This document shows positions 6,902 through 14,954 of a stretch of 31,208 bases of DNA, piece after piece. The notes below the pieces were generated by a model. That model worked only from the letters and a program-made list of their open reading frames with translations. It made no database searches and was not told the origin of the DNA. Both the position numbers and the translations under genes were made by a program. Source of the DNA: Fimenecus sp045632525 (GTDB lineage: Bacteria > Bacillota > Clostridia > Oscillospirales > Acutalibacteraceae). Every line of letters begins with the position of its first letter. Position 1 is the first letter of the stretch. Where the stretch lies: positions 1 through 31,208 of the forward strand of contig JAZQWV010000006.1 of assembly GCA_045632525.1 (NCBI GenBank). Reading direction: 5' to 3'.

Positions 6902-8200
6902 TTAAAATATTACTTCCTGTGGCATACCGTTGTTTTCTCTTGATTTATCAGCAAGATAAACACATAAATGACCTGCAACAGAATCGAAAATTGATGTGCA
7001 AGCAAGGCTTGGCTTTTCACCGCGTACAAATGATACAAAGTCTTCTGCAAGTCTTTCGTCACCACCGCCGTGACCACCATAAGCACCAACCATATCACCA
7101 GTAAGTCTAAGGTCAACTTCTTCAACTATCTTTTCATCAGTTTTTGTTGGATGAATTTTTGAAACATAGAATTTTGCTTCTTCAAAGTTACCATAAATTT
7201 CACCAAGAGTGCCGACAATGTGTATTCTGCGAAGTGAAGCGGAAGACCCACCAACCATATTGTGTGTGCCCGTTGCACCATTTGCAAAGTTTACAAGTAC
7301 AGACTGATGGTCAACAACGTCGTTGTCACATTTATAAATGCACTTACCATATGGTGAGTCACCTTTAAGAAGATTAATTTTGTCTTTAATAGTTGGGTTT
7401 TCAATATGTTCAAGCTTGTCCCAGATATAGAATGCCCAACGGTCAGGTTGGTCAATATAAAGACGCTTTGCAGAATATCTGCAATCTTCAACTAATGGAC
7501 AGTCAACAAGACATCTTTCACCGGCATTTTCAGGTGCATTTTCAGGCTTGAATTGATATTTACCACCAAAACTTGAAATATGTGTTGGCTTTGTGTCGCT
7601 CATCATCCACATCATAATGTCAATATCGTGACAACATTTAGCCAAAAGCATTGATGTGTGACACTCTTTACTGTTTGCCCATTTGCCACGCACATAAGAT
7701 GTTGAAAGGTGATGATAACTAACATGTTCAAGTGTCTGGATATTCATTATTTCACCGATTTCACCTTTAACTAAACGCTCTTTGATAGCATAATAGAAAG
7801 GTGTGTAACGAAGCACATGGCAAATCATAACCTTTGAGTCATTCTTTCTTGCACATTCCACAATTTCTCTCATATCTTCTTCGTTTGGTGCAAATGGTTT
7901 TTCTAAAAGCATATCATAACCTGCATCAAGAAGGGGAATAGATGTCTCTAAGTGCTGATGGTCCATTGTTCCATTGATAATTGTATCTGCAAGCTTGCCT
8001 TTTTTGGCTAATTCCTGTGCGGACTGGAAGCACATATCTTCTCCGAAACCGAATTTTTTCATACAAATTTCTCGTCTTACAGGGTTTGGGTCAGCAACAC
8101 CCACAATCTTTAAAAGTTCAGGATTTGTGATTGCAAGTTCGGCATAAATTAACGCTCTGTGACCTGCACCAACAATAATAGCAGTAATTGGTTTTGACAT
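6902..8200 (-). CDS. Gfo/Idh/MocA-family oxidoreductase with a cysteine cluster
   Basis: This 432-residue NAD(P)-dependent oxidoreductase resembles sugar or inositol dehydrogenases. The Rossmann fold begins VGAGHRA (10-16). The family EKP motif is at 100-102 (Lys for NAD and substrate), and CCHDIDIMMW (189-198) holds the substrate-site His/Asp. An insertion carries C230, C234 and C240, then C287 and C291 in the segment CIYKCDNDVVDH. I know this arrangement from a Clostridia branch of the family, where it probably holds a zinc or another structural metal. An in-frame ATG at 8209 is possible, but 8200 has the better-placed GAGAT and gives a standard N terminus. Substrate cannot be told. It is monocistronic. 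Confidence 0.9.
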   Translation of the reverse strand: MSKPITAIIVGAGHRALIYAELAITNPELLKIVGVADPNPVRREICMKKFGFGEDMCFQSAQELAKKGKLADTIINGTMDHQHLETSIPLLDAGYDMLLEKPFAPNEEDMREIVECARKNDSKVMICHVLRYTPFYYAIKERLVKGEIGEIMNIQTLEHVSYHHLSTSYVRGKWANSKECHTSMLLAKCCHDIDIMMWMMSDTKPTHISSFGGKYQFKPENAPENAGERCLVDCPLVEDCRYSAKRLYIDQPDRWAFYIWDKLEHIENPTIKDKINLLKGDSPYGKCIYKCDNDVVDHQSVLVNFANGATGTHNMVGGSSASLRRIHIVGTLGEIYGNFEEAKFYVSKIHPTKTDEKIVEEVDLRLTGDMVGAYGGHGGGDERLAEDFVSFVRGEKPSLACTSIFDSVAGHLCVYLADKSRENNGMPQEVIF

Positions 8201-8236
8201 AAATATCATCTCGCTAATGGGATTATTTTCAAAAAA

Positions 8237-8265
8237 ATTATATCACAACCACAAAAAAAGTAAAG
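8237..8265 (-). promoter_or_regulatory. Possible promoter of the oxidoreductase gene
   Basis: A perfect TATAAT (minus strand, 8242-8237) lies about 37 bases before the start codon. The -35 (TTTACT or CTTTAC near 8259-8265) is poor. Confidence 0.4.
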
Positions 8266-8269
8266 AATA

Positions 8270-8307
8270 AAAATAAAAAAGAACAACTCAACTGAATTGT
8301 TCTTTTT
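8270..8307 (-). terminator. Terminator of the SCP2-domain gene
   Basis: AAAAAGAACAA (8276-8286) pairs with TTGTTCTTTTT (8297-8307). On the minus strand it runs into further T residues, just after the stop at 8318. Confidence 0.75.
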
Positions 8308-8317
8308 GCGTCAAATC

Positions 8318-8641
8318 TTATTTTACAAGATTGATTACTGTGAGCACCGCACCTGCGTCACCGTCAATTACAACTTTACCTTTATTATATGCTTCAATTG
8401 GGTCAAGTTTGCCATCAACAAGCTTTAAAAGGTTTGTTGGGTTAACAGTTACAATAGCGTGTCTGTCATAGTATTCATAAGGCTCAACATTTACATTATG
8501 GTCTTTAACTTCAATATAGAAAATACCGTTTACATTTTTGCCTTCAAGGTTAATCTGTAATGCAACAACGCCATCAATATTTGATGCGTCAGCATCTGCG
8601 AATTTAGCCTTAACTTTTGATACAACCTGTTCGTATGTCAT
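8318..8641 (-). CDS. SCP2 sterol-binding-like domain protein
   Basis: This 107-residue protein consists of a single SCP2 (sterol carrier protein 2-like) domain. The typical end is present: a DRHAIVTVNPTNLLKLVDGKLDP stretch (about 59-81, split in the middle by NPTNL) followed by AYNKGKVVIDGDAGAVLTV. The domain forms a hydrophobic pocket for a lipid or acyl chain, and free-standing copies are frequent in Clostridia without a proven role. GGAG lies 8 bases before the ATG. It is cytoplasmic, with no signal peptide. A putative lipase-type hydrolase is divergently transcribed 300 bases away, which hints at lipid handling but proves nothing. Confidence 0.88.
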   Translation of the reverse strand: MTYEQVVSKVKAKFADADASNIDGVVALQINLEGKNVNGIFYIEVKDHNVNVEPYEYYDRHAIVTVNPTNLLKLVDGKLDPIEAYNKGKVVIDGDAGAVLTVINLVK

Positions 8642-8671
8642 GTGTTTTCACTCCTTGTTTTATTTTTTATA

Positions 8672-8700
8672 ATTTTATCATAAAGCCAAATTCAATGCAA
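8672..8700 (-). promoter_or_regulatory. Promoter of the SCP2-domain gene
   Basis: On the minus strand, TTGCAT (8700-8695), 17 bases, TAAAAT (8677-8672). The start would be near 8665. Confidence 0.55.
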
Positions 8701-8865
8701 ATTGATAGAGACTATAAAAACAGGCTAAAAACAGTGCGAAAACCTTGATTTTTGGTCACATTTACCATTTTTTATAACAATAATATATAAAAAATAACGA
8801 AAAACTTTTGTGCCAGATAGTGAACCTTACAAAAATTATTTTTTTGAAAAATTTACGAAATTTTA

Positions 8866-8894
8866 ATGACAAAAAACACCTTTTGTAGTATAAT
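8866..8894 (+). promoter_or_regulatory. Promoter of the alpha/beta hydrolase gene
   Basis: ATGACA (8866-8871), a 17-base spacer and a perfect TATAAT (8889-8894). Transcription would start near 8901, so the in-frame ATG at 8906 would have almost no leader. This supports the downstream start at 8948. The rest of 8642-8905 is AT-rich with no gene. Confidence 0.65.
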
Positions 8895-8947
8895 AAATTG
8901 ATATTATGCATTATTATGCACAAAATTGCATTTTGGAGGGAAATGTT

Positions 8948-9889
8948 ATGGCATTGGTTAGAAAAGAAGCATATTTTAACTCATCAAATGGGTTAAATAA
9001 AATCAGAACTTTAATCTGGGAAGATGACGAATTAACCCCAATTGGTATTGTTCAATTAACTCACGGAATGGCTGAGCACATTGCTCGTTATGACGACTTT
9101 GCTAGATTTTTAGCATCTAACGGATTTGTTGTTTGCGGTAACGACCATTTAGGTCACGGCAAAAGCATTGATGAGCGTGCACAAATAGGTTATATGGGCG
9201 AAGAGAATGGCGATAAGAGATTAGTTGATGATATGCACATTCTCACAAAAATTATGAAAAAAAGAAACCCTGATATTCCATATTTCCTTTTTGGTCATTC
9301 AATGGGCTCATTCTGCACAAGGGTTTATGCAAGTCATTTCGGGTTTGAGCTTGATGGTATCATTCTTTGTGGTACAGGTGACCTTCCACCAATTATCAAT
9401 GCAGCAGTTGATGGTATTGACTTGCTCGTTGCAAAATATGGCTCAACAAGACGCGTTGACGCTGTTGCTGATGTTATGAATAAAGGCTTCTCAATGCTTG
9501 GTGACGATAAAGGCAACGCACTTGCATGGCTTTCAGAAAATGCTGATAACAGACTCAATTATTCAAATGATGAACTTTGTGGATTTACATATACTCTCGC
9601 AGGCTATAGAGATATCTATAATCTTATGCGTGAAGCTTGTGACGAACTCTGGGCATATCGTATTCCTGAAGGACTCAATGTAATGGTAATTTCAGGTGCA
9701 AAAGACCCTGTTGGTATGAACGGTAAGGGTGTATTGGCAGTTGCAGACCAGCTTGCAGCAGCAGGCTTTGACCCAACTGTAATTCTCTATCCGGGAATGC
9801 GTCATGAAATTCTCAACGAAACAGAAAAAGAAGTTGTTTATAACGACGTTCTTAAATTCTTACAATCAATTTATACAAAGGGCGTTTAA
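8948..9889 (+). CDS. Alpha/beta hydrolase, monoacylglycerol lipase-like
   Basis: This 313-residue serine hydrolase belongs to the Hydrolase_4 / lysophospholipase-like group. The oxyanion region is LTHGMAEH (37-44), followed by HLGHGKS (67-73), typical of monoglyceride lipases. The nucleophile elbow is GHSMG (116-120) with S118. The acid and base are D253 (SGAKDPVG) and H286 (PGMRHE). There is no signal peptide, so it acts inside the cell on an ester such as a monoacylglycerol or lysophospholipid; the substrate is inferred. The start at 8948 has GGAGGG 8 bases upstream, while an in-frame ATG at 8906 has none. miaB starts 6 bases after its stop, so both are probably co-transcribed. Confidence 0.9.
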   Translation: MALVRKEAYFNSSNGLNKIRTLIWEDDELTPIGIVQLTHGMAEHIARYDDFARFLASNGFVVCGNDHLGHGKSIDERAQIGYMGEENGDKRLVDDMHILTKIMKKRNPDIPYFLFGHSMGSFCTRVYASHFGFELDGIILCGTGDLPPIINAAVDGIDLLVAKYGSTRRVDAVADVMNKGFSMLGDDKGNALAWLSENADNRLNYSNDELCGFTYTLAGYRDIYNLMREACDELWAYRIPEGLNVMVISGAKDPVGMNGKGVLAVADQLAAAGFDPTVILYPGMRHEILNETEKEVVYNDVLKFLQSIYTKGV

Positions 9890-9895
9890 TTCTTA

Positions 9896-11293
9896 ATGAA
9901 CGAAAAAATTCAAAAGCAATTTAATATAGCCGATGAAGTAGCAGAACTCTTATTATTGCGTCATGGCAACACACCAAAAGCCTTTATTCATACTTATGGT
10001 TGTCAAGGTAATGTTGCCGATAGTGAACGCATTAAAGGTATGCTCTCTAAAATGGGCTATACTATGACCGAAGAAAAAGAAGATGCAGATTTAATTCTAT
10101 ATAATACCTGTGCGATTCGCGAACATGCTGAAGACAGAGTTTTTGGCAATGTTGGTGCAATAAAGAAATTAAAACAATCCAACCCAAATCTCATTATTGC
10201 GCTTTGCGGTTGTATGATGCAACAAGAGCATATCAGAAATAAGATTTACAACAGTTATCCTTTTGTTGATATCGTTTTTGGCACTCATAATCAATACACA
10301 GTGCCTGAAATCTTCAAATCATATCTCTTGAAAGGCAAACGCTTTTTTGCAGATATGACCGAAACAAATGAGATTGTCGAGGGTATGCCTGCTCTTCGTG
10401 ATAATTCTGCAAAAGCTTGGCTTCCAATTATGTATGGGTGCGATAACTTTTGTAGTTATTGTGTAGTGCCTTATGTAAGGGGAAGAGAGCGAAGCCGAAA
10501 TTCAGCGGATATTATCGCAGAATTCAAGCAGATAATCGCAGAGGGTTATAAAGACATCACTCTTCTCGGTCAAAATGTGAACTCTTATGGCAAAGGTTTA
10601 GACGAAGATATAAACTTCTCAAAACTTCTTCGACAACTCAACGAGCTTGACGGTGAGTTCACAATCAGATTTATGACCTCTCACCCTAAAGATTGCACAA
10701 AAGAGCTTATTGACACAATCGCAGAGTGTGAAAAACTCTCAAAGCATATTCATCTTCCTGTGCAGTCAGGTAACAACAGAATTCTCAAAGAGATGAACCG
10801 TCATTATGACCGTGAGAAATATCTCGAACTTATTTCTTATGCAAAAGAGAAAATCGAAGGTTTGTCACTGACAAGTGATATCATCGTTGGTTTTCCGGGT
10901 GAAACATACGAAGAATTCTGTGATACTTTGTCACTTGTCAAAGAAGTTGGCTATACATCACTTTTCACTTTCATTTTCTCATCAAGAAAAGGCACAAAGG
11001 CATCACTTATGGATGACCCTGTTTCTTATGACGAAAAGAATAAGTGGTTTAAAGAACTTTGCGACTTGCAAGAAGCAATAGCGAGTGAGCACAGTGCCAA
11101 TATGAAAGGCAAAACATATCGTGTGCTTTGCGAAGGCAAAAGCAAAACTCTCGAAGGCTATTTAGCAGGGCGCACAGATGGAAATGTGATTATCGAATTT
11201 CCATCAGAAAATGATGATTTAATCGGCAAATTCTGTCATGTAAAAGTAACAGAGCCGTTAAATTGGTTGGTTCGTGGTGAACTGACAAAATAA
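9896..11293 (+). CDS. miaB: tRNA-2-methylthio-N6-dimethylallyladenosine synthase MiaB
   Basis: This 465-residue radical-SAM methylthiotransferase converts i6A37 of tRNA to ms2i6A37. The N-terminal UPF0004 domain carries cluster cysteines C36 (TYGCQGN), C72 (NTCAIRE) and C106 (CGCMMQQ). The radical-SAM site is C182, C186 and C189 in GCDNFCSYC. A C-terminal TRAM domain (about 400-465) ends NWLVRGE, as usual. The family consensus TYGCQMN has Gly in place of Met here. The ribosome site is weak, so translation may be coupled to the hydrolase gene 6 bases upstream. miaA, which makes the i6A substrate, is 5.5 kb downstream in the same direction. Confidence 0.96.
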   Translation: MNEKIQKQFNIADEVAELLLLRHGNTPKAFIHTYGCQGNVADSERIKGMLSKMGYTMTEEKEDADLILYNTCAIREHAEDRVFGNVGAIKKLKQSNPNLIIALCGCMMQQEHIRNKIYNSYPFVDIVFGTHNQYTVPEIFKSYLLKGKRFFADMTETNEIVEGMPALRDNSAKAWLPIMYGCDNFCSYCVVPYVRGRERSRNSADIIAEFKQIIAEGYKDITLLGQNVNSYGKGLDEDINFSKLLRQLNELDGEFTIRFMTSHPKDCTKELIDTIAECEKLSKHIHLPVQSGNNRILKEMNRHYDREKYLELISYAKEKIEGLSLTSDIIVGFPGETYEEFCDTLSLVKEVGYTSLFTFIFSSRKGTKASLMDDPVSYDEKNKWFKELCDLQEAIASEHSANMKGKTYRVLCEGKSKTLEGYLAGRTDGNVIIEFPSENDDLIGKFCHVKVTEPLNWLVRGELTK

Positions 11294-11332
11294 ATAAGTC
11301 AAAAAAATGTAAAAATAAAGGAGCAAAAACAA

Positions 11333-11761
11333 ATGTCAATCGAAAAACTCACAAGAGAACTTGGCAAAGCAATTCAGCAAGATGAAAGATATCTTGCAAT
11401 GAGAAAGGCAATCGAAGCAAATGAGCAGGATACAGCGCTCAACGAACTTATGAGCAAAATCCAACTCATTCAGGTTTCATATCAGCACGAAGCTTCAAAA
11501 GAAGAGCCAGATGAAGGCAAGATGAAAGCTTATGATGAAGAATTCCGTGGCGTATATTCAGAAATCATGATGAACGAAAATATGCGTAACTACGAAATGG
11601 CAAGAAAAGAATTAGATGACCTTATGAACTATCTCACAGGCATTCTTGCTATGTGTGTAAACGGTGACGACCCTGACACATGTGACCCAACAGCACATCA
11701 GTGCGGTGGTGACTGCTCAGGCTGTCATTGTGACTGTGGCGACGAAGGTTGCTCACACTAA
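11333..11761 (+). CDS. YlbF/YmcA-family protein with cysteine-rich tail
   Basis: This 142-residue protein is mostly helical over residues 1-105 and matches the YlbF/YmcA (Com_YlbF) family. In Bacillus the family forms the RicAFT complex that assists RNase Y and competence or sporulation control. Its C-terminal tail holds eight cysteines (C108, 117, 124, 128, 131, 133, 135, 140) and three histidines in 35 residues, which looks like a metal or Fe-S site. The tail is acidic and probably flexible. The start has AAGGAG upstream. It lies between miaB and mutS in the same direction. Such YlbF-like genes next to mutS are something I recall from Clostridia, but no mismatch-repair role is established. 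Confidence 0.82.
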   Translation: MSIEKLTRELGKAIQQDERYLAMRKAIEANEQDTALNELMSKIQLIQVSYQHEASKEEPDEGKMKAYDEEFRGVYSEIMMNENMRNYEMARKELDDLMNYLTGILAMCVNGDDPDTCDPTAHQCGGDCSGCHCDCGDEGCSH

Positions 11762-11780
11762 TTCATATTAATTTTTAGTG

Positions 11781-11813
11781 TAGGGGCGGGTCTCTGTGCC
11801 CGCCCGCAAAAAA
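11781..11813. repeat. TAGGGG...CCCGC hairpin repeat, copy 1
   Basis: GGGCGGG (11784-11790) pairs with CCCGCCC (11799-11805), followed by GCAAAAAA. The frame TAGGGG + variable stem + CCCGCAAAAAA is shared with the hairpin at 27153-27185, but the stem sequence differs. It lies between the YlbF-like gene and mutS and may act as a weak terminator or a stability hairpin. Confidence 0.65.
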
Positions 11814-11839
11814 TCTGTTATCGAGAAGGAAGCAAAAAT

Positions 11840-14446
11840 ATGGCACTTTCACCAATGATGCAACAATACTTTGAAATAAAAAAGAATTATGAAGACACCA
11901 TATTGATGTTCCGTCTTGGTGACTTTTACGAGATGTTCTTTGACGATGCAAAAACTGCATCAAAAGAGCTTGAACTTGTGCTTACAGGTCGCGATTGTGG
12001 ACAAGAAGAGCGTGCCCCTATGTGTGGCGTGCCATTCCATAGTGCAGATGGTTACATAGCAAAACTTGTGTCAAAAGGCTATAAAGTAGCAATTTGTGAA
12101 CAGATGGAAGACCCTGCAGCAGCAAAGGGTATTGTTCGTCGTGACGTTATCCGCGTTATCACACCGGGTACTGTAATTGAAAGTTCAATGCTTGACGAGT
12201 CAAAGAATAATTATCTCGCGTGCATTTGCGCAACTAACGGCAATGTTGGTATGTGCTTTATCGATATTTCAACAGGCGAGGTCAATTTAACAGAATTCAA
12301 TGAGAATGTAGAACAAAGAGTAATCAACGAAATGGGTAGATATAACCCAACTGAAATTATTCTCAATAAAGAGGTTGTTTCATTTAACTCTCTTAAAGAT
12401 TTCATTTCTAAAAAACTTGAAGCGTCTGTTGAGTTATTGATTGAAGAATTTGAATTTTCTAATGCAGAATCACTTTGCAAAGAGCATTTTAATACAAACG
12501 ATTTAGCAACACTTTCACTTAATCAGCGTGATACTGCAGTTTGTGCATTGGGTGCAGCACTCTCATATCTCAAATCAACACAAAAGCGCGATTTAGAGAA
12601 TATCAAAAATATTAATTTCTATACTGATGCTAAATTTATGAGCCTTGGTATTTCTGCAATCCGTAACCTTGAATTGCTTGAAACAATGAGAGATAGAGAT
12701 AGAAAAGGCTCACTTCTTTGGGTGCTTGATAAAACAAAGACAGCAATGGGTAAAAGAATGCTTCGTTCATTTATTGAGCGACCACTCTATGACTCAGTTG
12801 AAATTTCAAAGCGTCTTAACGCAGTTGACGAGCTTTATAACAATACTGAAATGCGTGAAAACGAAACTCAGTTGATGGTAAGTGTTTATGATATGGAGCG
12901 TCTTATGACCCGTATTGTTTATAACACAGCTAACGCAAAAGAGTTGTTATCCCTTTGCACAACTCTCGAAAACTTACCTGAAATCAAAGAAAACCTTAAA
13001 AATGCAAATAGCAATATGCTTAAATACATCTATAATGAACTTGATGTTTTGGCAGATGTTTGCTCACTTATCAAGGTTTCAATTAAAGAAGATGCACCAT
13101 TCTCAGTCCGTGAGGGTGGAATGATTAAAGACGGCTTCAATAAAGAACTTGACGAACTTCGCGACATTGTAAACGGTGGTAAATCAGTTCTTGCAAAACT
13201 TGAAGCAGACGAGCAAGAAAAAACAGGGATTAAGAAACTTAAAATCGGCTATAACAAAGTATTTGGTTATTATTTTGAAGTTCTTAATTCTTATAAAGAA
13301 CTCGTTCCCGATACATATATAAGAAAACAAACTCTTTCAAACTGTGAAAGATATATAACAGAAGAATTAAAAGAACTTGAAACTAAAGTTTTAGGTGCAC
13401 AAGAGCGAATTGTTGGTCTTGAATATGAGATTTTCAATTCAATCCGCAAAAAGATAGCGGGGGAATATTTAAGAACTCAAAGAACTGCTCATGCGGTAGC
13501 ACTTTTAGATGTTCTCTGTTCATTCGCAACAGTTTCACTTAAAAATAACTACACAAGACCTGATATTAACGATAAAGGTGTAATTCGTATTCTTGAAGGT
13601 CGTCATCCTGTAGTTGAAGCCTTGCAAAAACACACAATGTTTGTACCAAACGATACATTGCTTGATTGCGAAGACAATCGAATGGCAGTAATCACAGGCC
13701 CAAATATGGCGGGTAAATCCACATATATGCGACAGATTGCCATTATAACAATTATGGCTCAGATGGGATGCTTTGTTCCTGCAAAGTCAGCGGATATCGG
13801 CATTGTTGATAGCATTTTCACTCGTGTTGGTGCGTCCGACGACTTGGCATCAGGTCAGTCAACATTTATGGTTGAAATGAATGAGGTTGCCGAAATCTTG
13901 AAATTCGCAACAAAGGATTCACTTATAATTCTTGACGAAATCGGTCGTGGTACTTCAACTTTTGACGGTATGAGTATTGCTCGTTCAGTTGTTGAGTATA
14001 TCGCCGATAAAAAGAAAATCGGTGCAAAAACACTTTTTGCAACTCACTATCACGAATTGTCAGAGCTTGAAGGCACAGTTGACGGCGTAATGAATTACAA
14101 TATCGCAGTTAAAAAGCGTGGGGACGATATTACATTCTTAAGAAGAATTGTTCGTGGCGGTGCAGATGGCTCTTATGGTATTGAAGTTGCAAAGCTTGCT
14201 GGCGTGCCTGACAATGTAATTAAACGAGCAAAAGCAATTCTCAAAACCTTGGAAGATAATGACTTAATGAAACCTAAAATGGTTGCAGATATTCCAGAAG
14301 AAAAAGAGCCTGAAATCCAAATGTCCTTTGAATCAAATTCAAGAGAATATATTATGGACAGACTTCGTACAGTTGATATAAACACATTAACCCCAATCGA
14401 AGCAATGGGACTACTTTATGAACTTATAGATAAAGCGAAGAACTAA
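11840..14446 (+). CDS. mutS: DNA mismatch repair protein MutS
   Basis: This 868-residue MutS1 ATPase recognises mismatches and small loops. The N-terminal mismatch-binding motif GDFYE has F29 and E31, matching the F-x-E that stacks on the mispair. The ABC-type ATPase has Walker A GPNMAGKS (620-627) and Walker B LIILDE (D699, E700), followed by GRGTSTFDG. FATHYHEL is the conserved switch motif. The length is normal and no domain is missing. GAAGGA lies upstream of the ATG. mutL follows after one inserted small gene, and miaA follows mutL. Confidence 0.97.
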   Translation: MALSPMMQQYFEIKKNYEDTILMFRLGDFYEMFFDDAKTASKELELVLTGRDCGQEERAPMCGVPFHSADGYIAKLVSKGYKVAICEQMEDPAAAKGIVRRDVIRVITPGTVIESSMLDESKNNYLACICATNGNVGMCFIDISTGEVNLTEFNENVEQRVINEMGRYNPTEIILNKEVVSFNSLKDFISKKLEASVELLIEEFEFSNAESLCKEHFNTNDLATLSLNQRDTAVCALGAALSYLKSTQKRDLENIKNINFYTDAKFMSLGISAIRNLELLETMRDRDRKGSLLWVLDKTKTAMGKRMLRSFIERPLYDSVEISKRLNAVDELYNNTEMRENETQLMVSVYDMERLMTRIVYNTANAKELLSLCTTLENLPEIKENLKNANSNMLKYIYNELDVLADVCSLIKVSIKEDAPFSVREGGMIKDGFNKELDELRDIVNGGKSVLAKLEADEQEKTGIKKLKIGYNKVFGYYFEVLNSYKELVPDTYIRKQTLSNCERYITEELKELETKVLGAQERIVGLEYEIFNSIRKKIAGEYLRTQRTAHAVALLDVLCSFATVSLKNNYTRPDINDKGVIRILEGRHPVVEALQKHTMFVPNDTLLDCEDNRMAVITGPNMAGKSTYMRQIAIITIMAQMGCFVPAKSADIGIVDSIFTRVGASDDLASGQSTFMVEMNEVAEILKFATKDSLIILDEIGRGTSTFDGMSIARSVVEYIADKKKIGAKTLFATHYHELSELEGTVDGVMNYNIAVKKRGDDITFLRRIVRGGADGSYGIEVAKLAGVPDNVIKRAKAILKTLEDNDLMKPKMVADIPEEKEPEIQMSFESNSREYIMDRLRTVDINTLTPIEAMGLLYELIDKAKN

Positions 14447-14447
14447 T

Positions 14448-14480
14448 TGAATGCAGAATTCTAAATTTGAAATGCAGAAT
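14448..14480. repeat. Short direct repeat before the inserted gene
   Basis: AATGCAGAATT occurs twice (starting about 14450 and 14471), 21 bases apart, between the mutS stop and the next gene. It could be a trace of slippage or of the event that inserted the DUF4279-like gene. Confidence 0.4.
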
Positions 14481-14503
14481 TGAATTTACGGAGGTGCTTA
14501 AAA

Positions 14504-14920
14504 GTGAGTACACGAAATAGTTGCTATACTTATTTTAAGATAGTAGGAAATTTCAATCCTGATTATGTGTCAGATTTATTAGATATAGAACCTGAGAAAT
14601 CGTGGAAAATCGGCGATACAGGGAGTTCTGGTAAAAAGTACGATTTTGCACTTTGGGAAATCGGACGATGTGAAGATTATGATGTAGAAGTTGCAAATCA
14701 AATGAGAAAGACTATATCTATTCTTATTGATAAAGTTGATTTGCTTAACAAGATACGTGAAGAAAATGATGTATCTTTTTACTTGGAAATTGTTCCAACT
14801 ATTTGTATAGATGATATTAATCCTTGTCTTGCACCAACACTTGATGTAATTGATTTTTGCTACGCAACAAGAACAGAGATAGACATTGATATGTATATCA
14901 TTAATTCTGATGACGAGTAA
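14504..14920 (+). CDS. DUF4279-like protein
   Basis: This 138-residue soluble protein opens with the DUF4279 pattern YFKIVGNFNPDYVSDLLDIEP (about 9-29, interrupted by no catalytic motif) followed by SWKIGD, then a hydrophilic C-terminal half. The function of the family is unknown; some members sit beside polymorphic toxins and may be immunity proteins. I start at GTG 14504, which has GGAGGT 8 bases upstream; an earlier in-frame TTG has no such support. It interrupts the usual mutS-mutL pair and is more A/T-rich than they are, which suggests later arrival. No partner toxin is visible. Confidence 0.75.
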   Translation: MSTRNSCYTYFKIVGNFNPDYVSDLLDIEPEKSWKIGDTGSSGKKYDFALWEIGRCEDYDVEVANQMRKTISILIDKVDLLNKIREENDVSFYLEIVPTICIDDINPCLAPTLDVIDFCYATRTEIDIDMYIINSDDE

Positions 14921-14954
14921 ATATAGCGAAAAATTCAAAGGTAGGTGGTAGTAC

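Noticed and set aside
9896..11293. RimO or MtaB instead of MiaB
   Set aside because: The N terminus, NTCAIRE and TRAM ending fit MiaB, and miaA is in the same region. RimO and MtaB differ in these blocks.
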